Source: Strigamia acuminata
Lineage: Eukaryota; Arthropoda; Chilopoda; Geophilomorpha; Linotaeniidae
Direction: 5' to 3'
DNA length: 64,000 nucleotides
Assembly: GCA_949358305.1 (NCBI GenBank)
Contig: OX442315.1
Span: 1,550,001-1,614,000, forward strand
The notes under the pieces are model-generated. The model saw only the letters and a list, made by a program, of their open reading frames with translations, ran no database searches and was not told where the DNA came from. The position numbers and the translations under genes are program-made. Position 1 is the stretch's first letter, and every line of letters starts with the position of its first letter. Below are positions 38,337 through 48,958 of the stretch, in pieces.

Positions 38337-38694
38337 ATTGCCCTCTATGAATGCAACGCTGGAGACGTGCAAAAACGCAAAATCAGCAAAATTGGTCAAA
38401 TTTCAATACCTTTCAGTGATGCTTAAAATCGATCCGATCGACGATTGCAAATGCACAAAACCTTGTGTTGATCTAATTCGTCGTCCAGAAATGAAGCTGC
38501 TCATGGATTACGGCTCGCCGGCCAATATGCTAGTCATCAGTATTTTGAATAACCTAGAAGAAATTATTGAAGAAGTTTTGTGTTTTCCTTTCGTTAAACT
38601 TCTTTGCGACATGGGTTCCAACATGGGGGTTGTTGTTGGCATGTCGGTCATGTCGTTTTTACACGACACCTTGCATGTTTTCAAATTAGGATGA
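38337..38694 (+). CDS. Gene B exon 10: TM2 of module 2 and stop
   Basis: 358 bases; DCKCTKPC motif, filter triplet GMS in GVVVGMSVMS, tail LHVFKLG and TGA. Still fully open although the gene is broken upstream. Confidence 0.8.
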
Positions 38695-39929
38695 AAATGT
38701 TATCAAATGTGCAAATCTTTTAATATTACTTGCTGTACTGCCTCATTTAAACGCCCAGGCGTTTAAATTTTTTTTTTGGGTCGGGTGCCAGGCGGTAATA
38801 TGAAAACCAGGCGGTTAAATGAACCAGGCGTTTATCCAGAAAAATTGTTAAAAAAAAATCCGGAAAACAAAGTAGTATAAAGTCGTACAAAAGCTTTTTT
38901 TTAATCGGAGACATAACTGTGCTAACACGGAAACAATGTAACAACTAAACAGTGAAGACAATTTATATCCTTCACTGTACCACACGTAACGTGTGAGGAT
39001 GTGTGCGTACGTTATGCAGACGTAATTGCCTATTGCAGGTTTACCCGGCGCCAATTTGAAATCCGGCGTCAATACGGGGCCGGCGTCAATATAATTTTAG
39101 CCGTATGCCTGCCCGGCGTTAAAACGGGCCCGGCGTCTAAATGAATCCGGGCGTTTAAATGAGGCAGTACGGTATTCAATGTATTTTTTTCTATTGCACG
39201 TCTAGCGGTTGTTTATTTTAATTAGTCGGTATTAGTATTGTACACACGATAATTCAGATACTAATAATGCAGAAATGCAAATATAATGTAGAAATTAACA
39301 CTAGAAAGGCCGGAATTTCCGCCTACCTAGAAAGGCCAAATGCGGTCAAAATGACCGCTTGAAACAACTGCACAAGACATGCACGAAACGTGGACAAAAC
39401 GCGCACAAATCGTGCAAAATACATGAACAATACGTGTATCTTGCCTTTTGCCATCAAATTAATCAGTAACACGCCAAATATGCGAAGAAAATAGCAAAAC
39501 AAAAATTGATGGTTTTTATAAAATCTGATAAAATTGAAAACGGAAATTTAATTTTTCTTTTTTTACTTTTCCTAGTAGTAGTATACAGTCTGGAGTTTAT
39601 AGTAAATTGGCTCGACCAATGGGAGTACACATGGTGAGGTGCCTTTTTGAGTGCAACTCAAGTATAATTCTCCTGTTGTGTTAATTCTGTATTGAATGTG
39701 TGAATTGTTTTTCTTCGAATTGTTTTTCTTGCTCGTTGCAAGTGAGTTTTGGCGGGAATGTGTGATAAGTCCACTAATGTAAAAATATTTGACTAAGTTT
39801 TGCATTTACTGGTGGATAAAGGAATAAGCACTCACTCTGTCTGTATAAGTTAAATTTAAGTGTTGGTGGACAACCTACAACATTTACAAGCATTTACAAT
39901 ATTCTTATCTTGGAATTTGTTTTGTTTAG
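38695..39929. other. Spacer between gene B and gene C
   Basis: Holds the MITE at 38735-39170 and a partial Tc1/mariner-like MITE around 39575-39670 (GTATACAGTCTGGAG...TTGGCTCGACCAATGGG). No exon 1 of gene C could be found here, although exon 2 follows directly. Confidence 0.55.
38735..39170. mobile_element. MITE with 21-bp perfect terminal inverted repeats (436 bp)
   Basis: GTACTGCCTCATTTAAACGCC at 38735-38755 and its exact complement at 39150-39170. The sequence downstream of gene C (51578-51596, ATTACTTATTCAATG) is continuous where gene B carries this insertion. GGCGT(T/C)TAAAT-like motifs recur inside each end. Superfamily not assigned. Confidence 0.75.
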
Positions 39930-40024
39930 ATCAACAAGTTGATTTATCAAATCCAAAAATGCAATTGGTTTTTAAATTTGATGAAACGAATCTTGGCAAC
40001 AGATGTTCAATTCCGCAATTTAAG
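39930..40024 (+). CDS. Gene C exon 2
   Basis: 95 bases, acceptor TTTTGTTTAG, donor GTGAAT; DQQVDLSNPKMQLVFKF, open. Confidence 0.7.
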
Positions 40025-40148
40025 GTGAATTTTTAGTAAAGGGGGAGCTGTCAATAGGCTGACAAAAATGAGTATTAAGAGGTGAACAAACAGTGACGTT
40101 ATTGTTTACTCTACTTTTATGAATTCAAATAATTCAGCTTTTTTTGAG

Positions 40149-40510
40149 TGTGTGACGATTCTACTTTTGGCTGATTTATAAGCCAAATAACTAAGATAAA
40201 ACAAGACATTGCTAACTTTAACAATCACCTAACCGAGATCAGCTACAAAATGTGCGCTAGGTGAATAAATAACAGAATATTGAATAACTTACAATTTTAC
40301 ATGAAACATCTGTTTATTACTGAGATACAACGGGTTCTGGGTTATGGGCACGTGTAAACGGGCGGCATCAACTGGTTGAGGATCCGCGGCATCGTCACAA
40401 ATAACGTTACGGAGTCGTATTTGGCCTTGTGGCACGAACGACTGTGAATGCAAAGATTACTTTGCATTCGCCGAGATTAAATCCGTCGGTATTCAATAGA
40501 ATAATGCCGA
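40149..40510. mobile_element. Fragment of the LTR-like element seen at 23681
   Basis: TGTGACGATTCTACTTTTGGCTG and the following ~300 bases (GGGCGGCATCAACTGGTTGAGGATCC) match 23681-24010 with many substitutions and deletions. Truncated; right limit uncertain. Confidence 0.65.
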
Positions 40511-40529
40511 GATTTAATCAACACTAAAG

Positions 40530-40592
40530 CAAAAAGAGAATTTAACGTACGAACCTGCTTCGATAGGGTTGTGTGTAAGGATTAGAGTTTGT
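40530..40592 (+). pseudogene. Displaced 3' end of a gene C exon 1
   Basis: GAGAATTTAACG...GATAGGGTTGTGTGTAAGGATTAGAGTTTGTAAG is a diverged match to the last ~60 bases of exon 1 and its GTAAGA donor (21546-21609), but it lies 3' of exon 2. This indicates a rearrangement. Confidence 0.5.
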
Positions 40593-41025
40593 AAGAAAAA
40601 ATTAAGTATAACAAGTATAATCAGCCCAAATCAGCAGAAAATCATGGTTTGGGGTGATTACTTGATTAGTTGCTTAGTTGCTTATTTGATGAAATGATTA
40701 TTCTCGGGATTGGTTGAATCCAGTCACATGACACATACATCAAGTAATCGACTAATCAAAGTAATCAAAGTAATCAACTAATGGCTCATTTAATAAAACC
40801 CCTTATTAAAAATGACTACTTTTAAAATTCCAAATTCTAAGAAAATTAATTTTACACCAATTGCTCTAGTCTAGAGTACGGGATTTAGGATTACTTGGTT
40901 TTTGAGATTGAGAAACATATACGGTATATCTCTTAATTTTCTTACGTGTTTTTAAAGCTGTTGGCTCATGGGAAATTTTAATTTCTATTCTTGCAAACTA
41001 ATTATTCTTCTTACATTTTCATTAG
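40593..41025 (+). other. Intron 2 of gene C, right part
   Basis: No gene seen. Short direct and inverted AATCAA repeats at 40650-40790; 40810-41025 aligns with the intron of gene B without the solo LTR and the composite repeat. Confidence 0.5.
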
Positions 41026-41123
41026 TTTCTGGTGTTAAACAAGGTAAATCCCACTTTTTCACTAACAAATGATGGTACTTTGCCTTTAAAATATACAACA
41101 CTAAGCCTTGCATCTATTAAAAA
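41026..41123 (+). CDS. Gene C exon 3 (one base short)
   Basis: 98 bases; FLVLNKVNPTFSLTNDG...KYTTLSLASIKK. The lost base before GTATGT would put exon 4 out of frame. Confidence 0.6.
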
Positions 41124-41175
41124 GTATGTTTTCTTTAAAGTATGTCAGGGTTGATGCTCATTTTCTTGTTTATAG

Positions 41176-41285
41176 TATGAATTTTTGAACAAAACCAAGC
41201 GACAGTGCACTTCAGATGAGAATTTTGGTTCATGTGAAGCAGATTGTACACGACAGCAATTGAAGAAATCGAGCTTACGTTGCAG
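41176..41285 (+). CDS. Gene C exon 4
   Basis: 110 bases between TTGTTTATAG and GTTGGT; YEFLNKTKRQCTSDENFGSC and a second Cys pair. Confidence 0.75.
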
Positions 41286-41863
41286 GTTGGTTGACTAATG
41301 TTTGGTTGCAGTTTAAAGATTTATTCACAATTTTGTTCGCATTTCATTTGGAAATGATGTGATGGGGATACGGTCTGACCCGCCATGGTATGGGGATTTA
41401 CCACGGTGGGAGGGACACATACATCATGTATTAACAAGATAGGGACTCAGATTGTTGGGTTTTGGCCTTTAATCGTTGTCTAGGGGTTGGGTCACCTATC
41501 TTACTGTGTGGCTGTGCTGTTAGGCACGCTACACCCGCATCCGACTTGTCACACACAGGGCGTGAGCCCCATGAGTGACGTGGTCGGTCGCGTTGAACGA
41601 ACATTCTGCCGTACTTACCCGTACGACTCATGTAGCCGCTCATGGAGGCTGCAGCAGGCACATCTTTCTGCTACTGAGCGTCACAGTGGTGAATGGTGAG
41701 AGCAGCAGAGTAAGCAGTTGTCTCTGCTGTGGTTGGGACCGTGGCAGCTCACCTTGCCACGTCTTCACCCTCGACTCTTTCAGCAACGTCTCTACCTCAC
41801 CACACCACTCAACTCCTTCCTCCCCTGCTAGGCCGGTCCTCTCCTCCAAGAGGAGGATGGCTT

Positions 41864-42350
41864 TGTTGGGTTGCAAACCCATTTTGTGGTGCCTAAACAT
41901 TTGTTTCTGTGTTGCGTGATTTGTTAGTTACACACTTTCTGAATATGTGTAACAAGCATGCTATAATGTAATGTCCCGATGTTGTTTTTCAACCGATTCC
42001 GATTTTTATCAATGCCTGTTACGTACCGCGGTTGAATACTTTATTCTTTATAGCATGCGCCCACGATATCGTCTGCTCGAAAGAGTGAGTCTTGTTTTAT
42101 CATTATCGCTTGTTTATCAAATGCCAGTGTTTTATTTACTTTTGAATGTAAAGGACAAATCATTGATAATGTAACAATGATTTATCCTATGTTGATATGG
42201 AGGGCAAATAGCCTCCAACCGTGTACTGTCTCTAACGATTCTCACGAATTAAACATGGCGGACGCATTGTCGGCATCCCGCTCATTTTTAACCCGTTTAG
42301 CAGTTATTTCTCATGGATTCTGGCCAGGAAATTCTCCACAGGTCTCTTCA
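41864..42350 (+). repeat. 5' LTR of the Copia element (487 bp)
   Basis: TGTTGGGTTGCAAACCC...GGTCTCTTCA. Confidence 0.92.
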
Positions 42351-42352
42351 AA

Positions 42353-42367
42353 TGGTAGCAGAGGATC
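42353..42367 (+). other. Primer-binding site, initiator Met-tRNA type
   Basis: TGGTAGCAGAGGATC, complementary to the 3' end of initiator tRNA-Met, two bases after the LTR. Confidence 0.8.
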
Positions 42368-43623
42368 AAAACGATCCTGTTAGGAAGTTTTTGAAGAGTT
42401 GCACGACAATTTTTCAACGGTGTGAAGTCGCGAAGGTCGCGCCCGCCCAGTTCGTCGCAAAAACGAATTTTTCGGTGCGGTAATCGTCGTTGGAACGTGT
42501 GCGGAGAACTGTACGGGTATTATCGAACTATTATTTGTGTCTTTCAACGCGAAAATAAGCGTTGTCAACGTTTTGGCGTCGTACGATCAAACGACGGTCA
42601 TTCTCGTGCATTACGAGTTGCGGCGAAGCCTAACCGCCGAGTGTGTGCTTCGAGACGTCGTAGGATCATTTCGGGACGGTTGTGTGCTCAAATAAGCAAC
42701 AACCGAGATACCAAGGACGGTAGGAACAATTGTCGATTTTCTTTTGGCGAAATAAGCCATTTTTTCAAACGAATCCACGCCCGATGAAACACAAGATGGC
42801 GGCGGCCATCGTTCATCGTGTCTGCGTTTGACCACGGACGTTTTCGAGTAGTTTTGGGATACCCAGCGCTGGAATTTAACATTGTTGGATACCATTACGA
42901 TCGTGGGAAGGATAACCGACAATCGGCGGAATTTTCGAAGCGTTATTTACGTCGCTACGACGAATTTCGAGCGACGAGCGAACGTTTAGCAAACGAGACG
43001 AGTTTGCCGACAATTTCAAGAGGAAACCCTGGTTTAGCACATAGGGTGCACCAGTTGAGAGGGATTCTCCTCACATTAGCACCCCGGCGTGCGTGTGAGT
43101 TAATTCGACGGCGACGAGGTGAAATACCGTCATTTTTCCCCTCGTTTTGTGCGACGTGCGCATACGAGAAGGCACGCCAGCCCATTTCCGTGCAGGATCA
43201 ACGTTTTGCGGCGTGGGATCTCATCACGGAAGCCACCTTCACACCGACAGTGTACATTTATTTATTATCTCGTGAAACTTTGTATAGTTTTAAGGTTTTT
43301 GTTTTTTCCCTTGTTAGAATCGGTGCCACCCTACGTCCAGTCGGGCACGTGGCACTGTATTCTTTGCTGGGCTTATTCACGGCCACCCAACCATCCCGCG
43401 AGCCTAGGCGCTACGAACGGAAAAGTTGGGGAATTGCCAGCAAAGGTTATCTAATCTCACTTATTGAGATTCCCCGGGTTGTACTGCATTATTCGCCTTC
43501 ACTTTTGGGGGTGACATTTGTGCAAGTGTTGTGAATTTCAGTGAAGTGTTTGTGCGGAATAATTTCCGAAATTGTGATTTCTTCGCGCAATTTTCACCGG
43601 AATAGCGTTTTTGTGTCTCCGCG
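42368..43623 (+). other. Untranslated leader of the Copia element
   Basis: About 1.25 kb between primer site and gag. Several short frames (e.g. one of 238 codons at 42818-43534) show no gag, protease or other recognisable motif and I do not call them genes. Confidence 0.55.
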
Positions 43624-45309
43624 ATGGCTTCTAATAGGCATGATGACTATAAAGATGTCAAGAAGCTCGACGGCACGAACTATGCAACATGGGCGGTGCA
43701 GATTCAACTTCTGCTCAAATACAACGGTGTCTGGGGCCACGTGAACGGCACAGAGCCGAAATTGCCGGACACAGCGACGGCAAAGGAAAAAAGAGAATTT
43801 AATGTCCGGGAAGACAAAGCCATGTCTACGTTGTGCATGAGTTGCGCCGAACCGCAACAGGTCATAGCCGTTGCCTGCCCCACTGCTGCAAAAGTATGGG
43901 AGGCGTTGAAAGCGGCTTACCAGCCGACAACGAGAGCACGTCGGGCTCGTCTTCGCCGCGAATTTCTCAATTTGAAACTGCTAGAGAATGAAGAAATGTT
44001 GGTTTTCACCGGAAAAGTGGATCGAAAAGTCACTGAGCTGAAAGACGTAAAGATAGAAGTATCTGATGAGTTCTTAGCATTTCAATACTTGGACCTTTTG
44101 CCCCCGCAATATGAGGCTGTGAAGCAAACTGCATACCACTGGGGCGATGCAGAGTTCACAGCCCAAAATGTCAAAGACAGGTTGCTTGGCGAATACAATC
44201 GCCTTTATGAGCAAAACAACGAGTTTGGCGTCGTACAAAGTGCAGTAGACAACGCAAATGCATTTTTTGGCAAAAGCAACTGGAAACCTCGAGGGAAAAC
44301 TTCGAATTCGGCAGGGTTTCAGCGTGGCACGTGTTTTACTTGTGGCGGAACAGGCCACTTCGCCCGCGAATGCCCCTCGCCGCCGAAACAAGGGACATTT
44401 GCTTCTAATGTCAGCTCACCTGCCCAATCGAAACGTGGGGGTGGTCGTGGCAAAGGACGAGGAAAGAGCCAGCAAAGGGCCAATCTTACCCAAATACACA
44501 AGCTTGAAGACGAACCGCTTACGTTGTATTCTGCAGTTTTGGACGAGGCCCCGGCACAACCGTTGTCTCTTGTGTCGCACGGACAATTTGACTCGCAGTG
44601 GTACGTGGACACAGGAGCAACGGACCACTTTTTCTTCAACCGGAACTGGTTCTCCGAGTATAAGCCTTTGTCCAACTTCAGTGTGTTACAAGGAGAAGGC
44701 AAATCGAAGATCGAAGGGGTCGGCAACATTGTTCTTACCTCACTTTATGGAAACAAACAAAGGAAAATAACTTTGGAAAACGTTTATTATGCGCCGAATT
44801 TCCGCAAGAATCTAATCTCGCTAGGGCGCACCGACGAAGCGGGGTTGTGCACATTTGTCAAGAATGGGAAAATGTCGATTTATATGAACAAGATCGAGGA
44901 GCCATCGATCACGGCAGTTAGAACAAGCGATAGGCTGTATAAAGTCAGCTGCCGTATCGAGGCTAAGAATGTAAACACGGCTGCATTAACTGCGCAACAG
45001 AATGCAGCTGCTGTCCTCGACTTGATCAAGTCATCTGTAAAGGATGAAAAATTTGTACAACCGTTACTAACCATGCTTAACTATAAGTCCGCTTTACTAA
45101 ACAGTTCGAGCAAGTCGGATAAGAGAAAATCCGCACCAAATTTGATTGCGCAAGTGAGCGAAACAGCTAAGACAAACGCGCCTACGGCGATTACTTTGAC
45201 AAAGACGGGAAATGAGGTTCAAATACCTCCTGCGAATTTTCCCCAAGCAAATGCGAATGCGAAAGTTAATGGGAATTTGACCAAAGTAACAGTGAAAAAC
45301 AAAGAGTAG
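43624..45309 (+). CDS. gag: Gag and protease region of the Copia element, 561 aa
   Basis: MASNRHDDYKDVKKLDGTNY is a typical Copia Gag start (LxGxNYxxW). The Gag core ends near 200, the zinc knuckle CFTCGGTGHFAREC is at 237-250, a Gly/Arg-rich basic stretch at 270-285, and the protease active site D329-T-G (WYVDTGATDH). The frame ends at a TAG just before the integrase His motif; the intact relative at 60848 has no stop there, so I take it as a mutation rather than a programmed stop. Confidence 0.88.
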   Translation: MASNRHDDYKDVKKLDGTNYATWAVQIQLLLKYNGVWGHVNGTEPKLPDTATAKEKREFNVREDKAMSTLCMSCAEPQQVIAVACPTAAKVWEALKAAYQPTTRARRARLRREFLNLKLLENEEMLVFTGKVDRKVTELKDVKIEVSDEFLAFQYLDLLPPQYEAVKQTAYHWGDAEFTAQNVKDRLLGEYNRLYEQNNEFGVVQSAVDNANAFFGKSNWKPRGKTSNSAGFQRGTCFTCGGTGHFARECPSPPKQGTFASNVSSPAQSKRGGGRGKGRGKSQQRANLTQIHKLEDEPLTLYSAVLDEAPAQPLSLVSHGQFDSQWYVDTGATDHFFFNRNWFSEYKPLSNFSVLQGEGKSKIEGVGNIVLTSLYGNKQRKITLENVYYAPNFRKNLISLGRTDEAGLCTFVKNGKMSIYMNKIEEPSITAVRTSDRLYKVSCRIEAKNVNTAALTAQQNAAAVLDLIKSSVKDEKFVQPLLTMLNYKSALLNSSSKSDKRKSAPNLIAQVSETAKTNAPTAITLTKTGNEVQIPPANFPQANANAKVNGNLTKVTVKNKE

Positions 45310-46152
45310 CCACAGACCATGGACACATGGCACTCGAGGATGGGGCATCTGAATGCTAAGGGCATCTCCCACTTGGAAAAATTGGAAGATGTTTTCGGGA
45401 TTAGCATCTCAGACAGAAATTTGTCAACATGCGACGCATGTGCATGTGCGAAGAGCACGAGGGCGAGTTTTCCCCCTATTATTGCTATCTCTACGCAAGA
45501 GATTCTGGCCCTTGTACACATGGACGTGTGGGGCGCGTCACAGGAAACATCCCTGGGTGGGGCCAATTTTTACTTCATCCTAGTGGATGACTATTCACGT
45601 TATATGTGGATAATTACGATGAAGACCAAGGGGGAAGTTTTGGGCCATTTCAAACGTTGGTTAACGGAAATAGAACGAACAACGGGCAAAAAAGTGAAAT
45701 GTATCAAAACAGACAATGGCGGGGAGTTCATTTCCAGGAATTGGGACGATTATGCGTCGAAAATTGGATTGAAGTGCATTCGCACAAACGCATACTCTCC
45801 GGAAATGAATTCCGTGGCCGAAAGGGCCAACCGTACCATTGTTAGCGGGGTTAGGGCTTTAATGATCGAGAACAGTTTCCCCTATCCCCTTTGGGCTGAA
45901 TTGGCGACGACAGTCGTATACTTGAAAAACAGGTTTCCACATGCGGGGATTGAGGGGAAAACCCCTTACACAGTATTTTTCGACAAGAAATTGTCCCTAC
46001 GCCACATTAAATGTATTGGATCGAAAACTTTCGTCCACATCCCGTCCCAAGTCCGCAAAGGCAAATTACAAGGAAGGGCGTGGGCGGGAGCTTTGATTGG
46101 ATATGCAATATCCACAAGGGGCTACAGGATCTGGGATCCCGTACGGAACTAA
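45310..46152 (+). pseudogene. Integrase region of the Copia element
   Basis: Same frame as gag after the TAG. WHSRMGHL begins the zinc-binding His/Cys domain (CDACACAKS); the catalytic triad is in MDVWGAS, KTDNGGEF and NSVAERANR. The frame ends at TAA (46150) after YRIWDPVRN, but the same frame continues with coding character (VFASKHVRIFED...) to about 46460. Confidence 0.85.
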
Positions 46153-46481
46153 GTATTTGCGTCCAAACATGTACGCATTTTTGAGGATTCTTTTTGGTAT
46201 GAAGTGGGCAAGAGATTGCACCACCCACAGAGTGGATATAAGGAACCTGGATATTTTGCGGGTTCTCCTTCTGAAACCGAAGACGACGATGATGATTCCA
46301 TTGCCCCTGCCGAAGAAACGGAAGAAGAGGTTCAGGAAGTGGTTGTTGTCCCACCCCCTGCCCAACCTCCTGCTCAACCCCCTGCTCTGAAAACAAAACC
46401 TGCATTACCCACAACCCCAAAGCCCGCTTTTAGGCCTGAATTGAGACCACAGGTCAAGCAGGCGGCACAACTGCAGAGGAT
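46153..46481 (+). pseudogene. Integrase-RT linker of the Copia element
   Basis: Acidic and proline-rich (SETEDDDDDSIAPAEETEEE, PPPAQPPAQPPAL). The coding frame changes near 46460-46481. Confidence 0.6.
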
Positions 46482-48260
46482 TTGGTCGGGGATGATGAAC
46501 GTGATGGGTATAATCCGATTGAAGAAATTGGGGGGGCGAAGGGGGATAATGAAGAATTTTTCAACATTTATCCCGAAGACGATGAGGAAGTCGAACTTCC
46601 TCCGGGAATACAAGCCCGTCGCGGTTCGGGCAAAAGGGGTAAAGTCAAAGAAGCCCCAGACCCAATGTTGTTGCCGCTGGACATGACCAAGTGGAGACGA
46701 GTTGCGTCAGTCCGTAAAGCCGGGGCAACTGCGGGAAAAGTTGATGTAGTCTATTTCTCACCCAATGAGGATAAATTGAGAAGTCGAACGGATGTTGCAC
46801 GGTGGTGCGACGGAGAAGGCTATGCCTACGTCCCGGAACTTTTCGACTTCAAAACCGTTGACGGTGAAGAGCCCTTACCTTTTGCGGGGTTTTGCGCAGT
46901 TGAGCCTGACACCTACGAGGAGGCGATTGGGGGCATCAACAAACCCTATTGGGAAGGGGCCATGAAGGACGAGATAGATATTTTTGATGAGCGAGAAGTC
47001 TATCGCGAAATTGACAAGCCTAAAGACGTACAGCTTTTGGGGACAAAATGGATATATAAAATGAAGCGCGACCATACTGGAGTCATTAGACGTTATCGAG
47101 CTCGTTTAGTGGCCCAGGGATTTAAACAGAGGCCCGGAATTGACTTTACTGAAGTATTTTCTCCAGTTGTCAACTTCGTCCTCGTAATCGTCTTTTTCTG
47201 CACTTTGGTAGTGCTTAAGGGTTGGCGCGACGTGCACATCGATATTAAGGCTGCCTACCTCTATGGCGACCTCGATACAGTGCAATATTGTGAAGTCCCC
47301 AAGGGCTACAGAACATCGAAGAACCGACATAAATGTTGGATGCTGCTGAAGGCTTTATATGGTCTGCATCAGAGCGGACGGATGTGGTACCAGGTACTTC
47401 ACGACCGTCTGCTCCAACTGGGATTTGTACCGATGTTGGGATTAAATTGTGTCTATTCTCTGGACAACGAGGCCGTAATCGTCTTTTACGTGGACGACAT
47501 TGTTCTCTTCTCAAGAGACGATTACGTTGCGAAATGCGTTCTCAAATGGATTCGAAGTTTCTTCGACATTGTCGACTTGGGTCCGGTGACCCTATTGTTG
47601 GGTATCGAGTTCGACAGATCGGGGGGGCGAATCCGAATTCACCAGAGAAGGTACATAGAGAAGTTGTGTAAAATGTACGGAGTGGATCCGTGTCACCGCG
47701 TGAAAGTCCCGGGGACCCCGGGTACGATGATCCAAAAGGTCAAAGCTGGTGAGCGGGTTAACACCTCATTTCCGTACAGGAACTTGGTCGGAAGTCTTCT
47801 GTTTGTTGCGAGCAGGACAAGGCCTGATATCTTATTCTCGGTCATTGCCCTCTCGCAATATAACGAAACTCATTCTGCGCGTCATGTGGGCATGCTAATG
47901 CAAATTTTGCGATATTGGGGAAACACACCCGACTACGCCATTGATTTATCGAATTGCAAGAACGATTCACTCACAGTCTACACTGACGCGTCCTTTGCCC
48001 TGGACCAAGACAAAAGAAGGAGCTTTGGGGGCCATATAGTATATCTAGGGGGAGTTCCGATCTCGTGGAACTGCCGTAAGCAGACGATAACCTCCCTGTC
48101 GATCATGGAGAGTGAATTTCTGGCCGTGGTCGATGGGGTGAAGGATATTATATGGCTTCATCGGCTATACGACGCAGACATTATGTTCTGCGTTGATCGG
48201 TGCGTGTACGCCATGCGTGTACGCCGACTCTATGCCGGCGATCCAGTACACAAAGAATAG
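46482..48260 (+). pseudogene. MBD-like domain, reverse transcriptase and RNase H of the Copia element, 592 codons
   Basis: Residues about 70-125 (46689-46856) match a methyl-CpG-binding domain: RKAGATAGK, DVVYFSP, KLRSR, and FDFKT spaced as in MBD proteins. RT follows: LLGTKWIYKMK, the D-containing HIDIKAAYLYGDL, YGLHQSGRMWY and the catalytic YVDDIVLF. RNase H has YTDASFALD and SIMESEF. The frame is lost at a 13-bp tandem duplication (48201-48226) and resumes in another phase at about 48227 (VYADSMPAIQYTKNR...ADVLTKWLAK) to a stop at 48447. The MBD lies between integrase and RT, where Copia elements normally have an unstructured linker. Confidence 0.85.
46689..46856 (+). other. Methyl-CpG-binding-like domain inside Copia pol
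   Basis: Against the known MBD pattern (family knowledge, MeCP2 numbering): Arg111 corresponds to R78, Asp121 to D88, Arg133 to R100, with the AGK turn and the C-terminal FDF retained. The methyl-contacting Tyr123 position is Val (V90), the kind of change that weakens methyl preference in MBD3. DNA contact is therefore plausible; methyl specificity is not assured. Confidence 0.8.
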
Positions 48261-48447
48261 AATAGAGAACCGTGCTAATAAACATATAGATGTCAAATTG
48301 CATTTCGTCCGTGATTGGTTCGAGAAGGGCACGTTCTCTATTAAGCATATCGCAGGGGTTTTGAACGTGGCAGATGTTTTAACCAAGTGGTTAGCGAAAC
48401 CAAGGTTAAACACTCTTTGCGAACACATTTTTGTCGTAAATAAATAG
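48227..48447 (+). pseudogene. RNase H C-terminal end of the Copia element
   Basis: Continues the RNase H/C-terminal region after the 13-bp duplication: IQYTKNRIENRANKHIDVK and FVRDWFEKGTFSIKHIAG are the usual Copia C-terminal motifs. Stop at 48445-48447. Confidence 0.75.
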
Positions 48448-48465
48448 TTTAGGCAAAGGGGGATT

Positions 48466-48958
48466 TGTTGGGTTGCAAACCCATTTTGTGGTGCCTAAAC
48501 ATTTGTTTCTGTGTTGCGTGATTTGTTAGTTACACACTTTCTGAATATGTGTAACAAGCATGCTATAATGTAATGTCCCGATGTTGTTTTTCAACCGATT
48601 CCGATTTTTATCAATGCCTGTTACGTACCGCGGTTGAATACTTTATTCTTTATAGCATGCGCCCACGATATCGTCTGCTCGAAAGAGTGAGTCTTGTTTT
48701 ATCATTATCGCTTGTTTATCGATTATAAATGCCGGTGTTTTATTTACTTTTGAATGTAAAGGACAAATCATTGATAATGTAACAATGATTTATCCTATGT
48801 TGATATGGAGGGCAAATAGCCTCCAACCGTGTACTGTCTCTAACGATTCTCACGAATTAAACATGGCGGACGCATTGTCGGCATCCCGCTCATTTTTAAC
48901 CCGTTTAGCAGTTATTTCTCATGGATTCTGGCCAGGAAATTCTCCACAGGTCTCTTCA
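48466..48958 (+). repeat. 3' LTR of the Copia element (493 bp)
   Basis: Same as 41864-42350 except for GATTAT inserted near 48720 and one A/G change. Confidence 0.92.

Larger units (their letters stand above)
7489..38694 (+). pseudogene. Gene B: two-module DEG/ENaC-like gene, disrupted
   Basis: Exon 1 starts at 7489 and is cut at 7767/21265 by the Gypsy element. A segmental duplicate of exons 1-2 lies at 25433-27434. Then exon 3 30025-30123, exon 4 30176-30285, exon 5 30888-31127 plus 36364-36979 (cut by the second LTR element), exon 6 37719-37800, exon 7 37861-37943, exon 8 38006-38101, exon 9 38161-38270, exon 10 38337-38694. Exons 3-10 other than the insertion remain open. Both exon 1 copies share a one-base frameshift near 21519 / 25912. 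The gene therefore cannot make a full channel as assembled. The two insertions look recent (LTR pairs identical or with one difference), so the loss may be recent or polymorphic. Confidence 0.72.
41864..48958 (+). mobile_element. Ty1/Copia retrotransposon with MBD-like domain, defective (7,095 bp)
   Basis: LTRs of 487 and 493 bp (6-bp indel and one substitution seen), 5-bp target duplication GGCTT (41859-41863, 48959-48963), initiator-Met primer site, purine tract AGGCAAAGGGGGA (48451-48463). Order gag-protease-integrase-RT-RNase H is that of Copia. The coding frame is broken by TAG at 45307, TAA at 46150, a shift near 46460-46480 and a 13-bp duplication at 48201. Inserted into the solo LTR in intron 4 of gene C. 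Confidence 0.92.

Noticed and set aside
42818-43534. 238-codon ORF upstream of Copia gag as an extra gene
   Set aside because: Low-information composition, no motif, not matched in the leader of the relative at 59796.
45307-45309. Programmed read-through stop between protease and integrase
   Set aside because: The intact relative at 60848 has no stop there, and this copy carries further stops and shifts, so mutation is the simpler reading.
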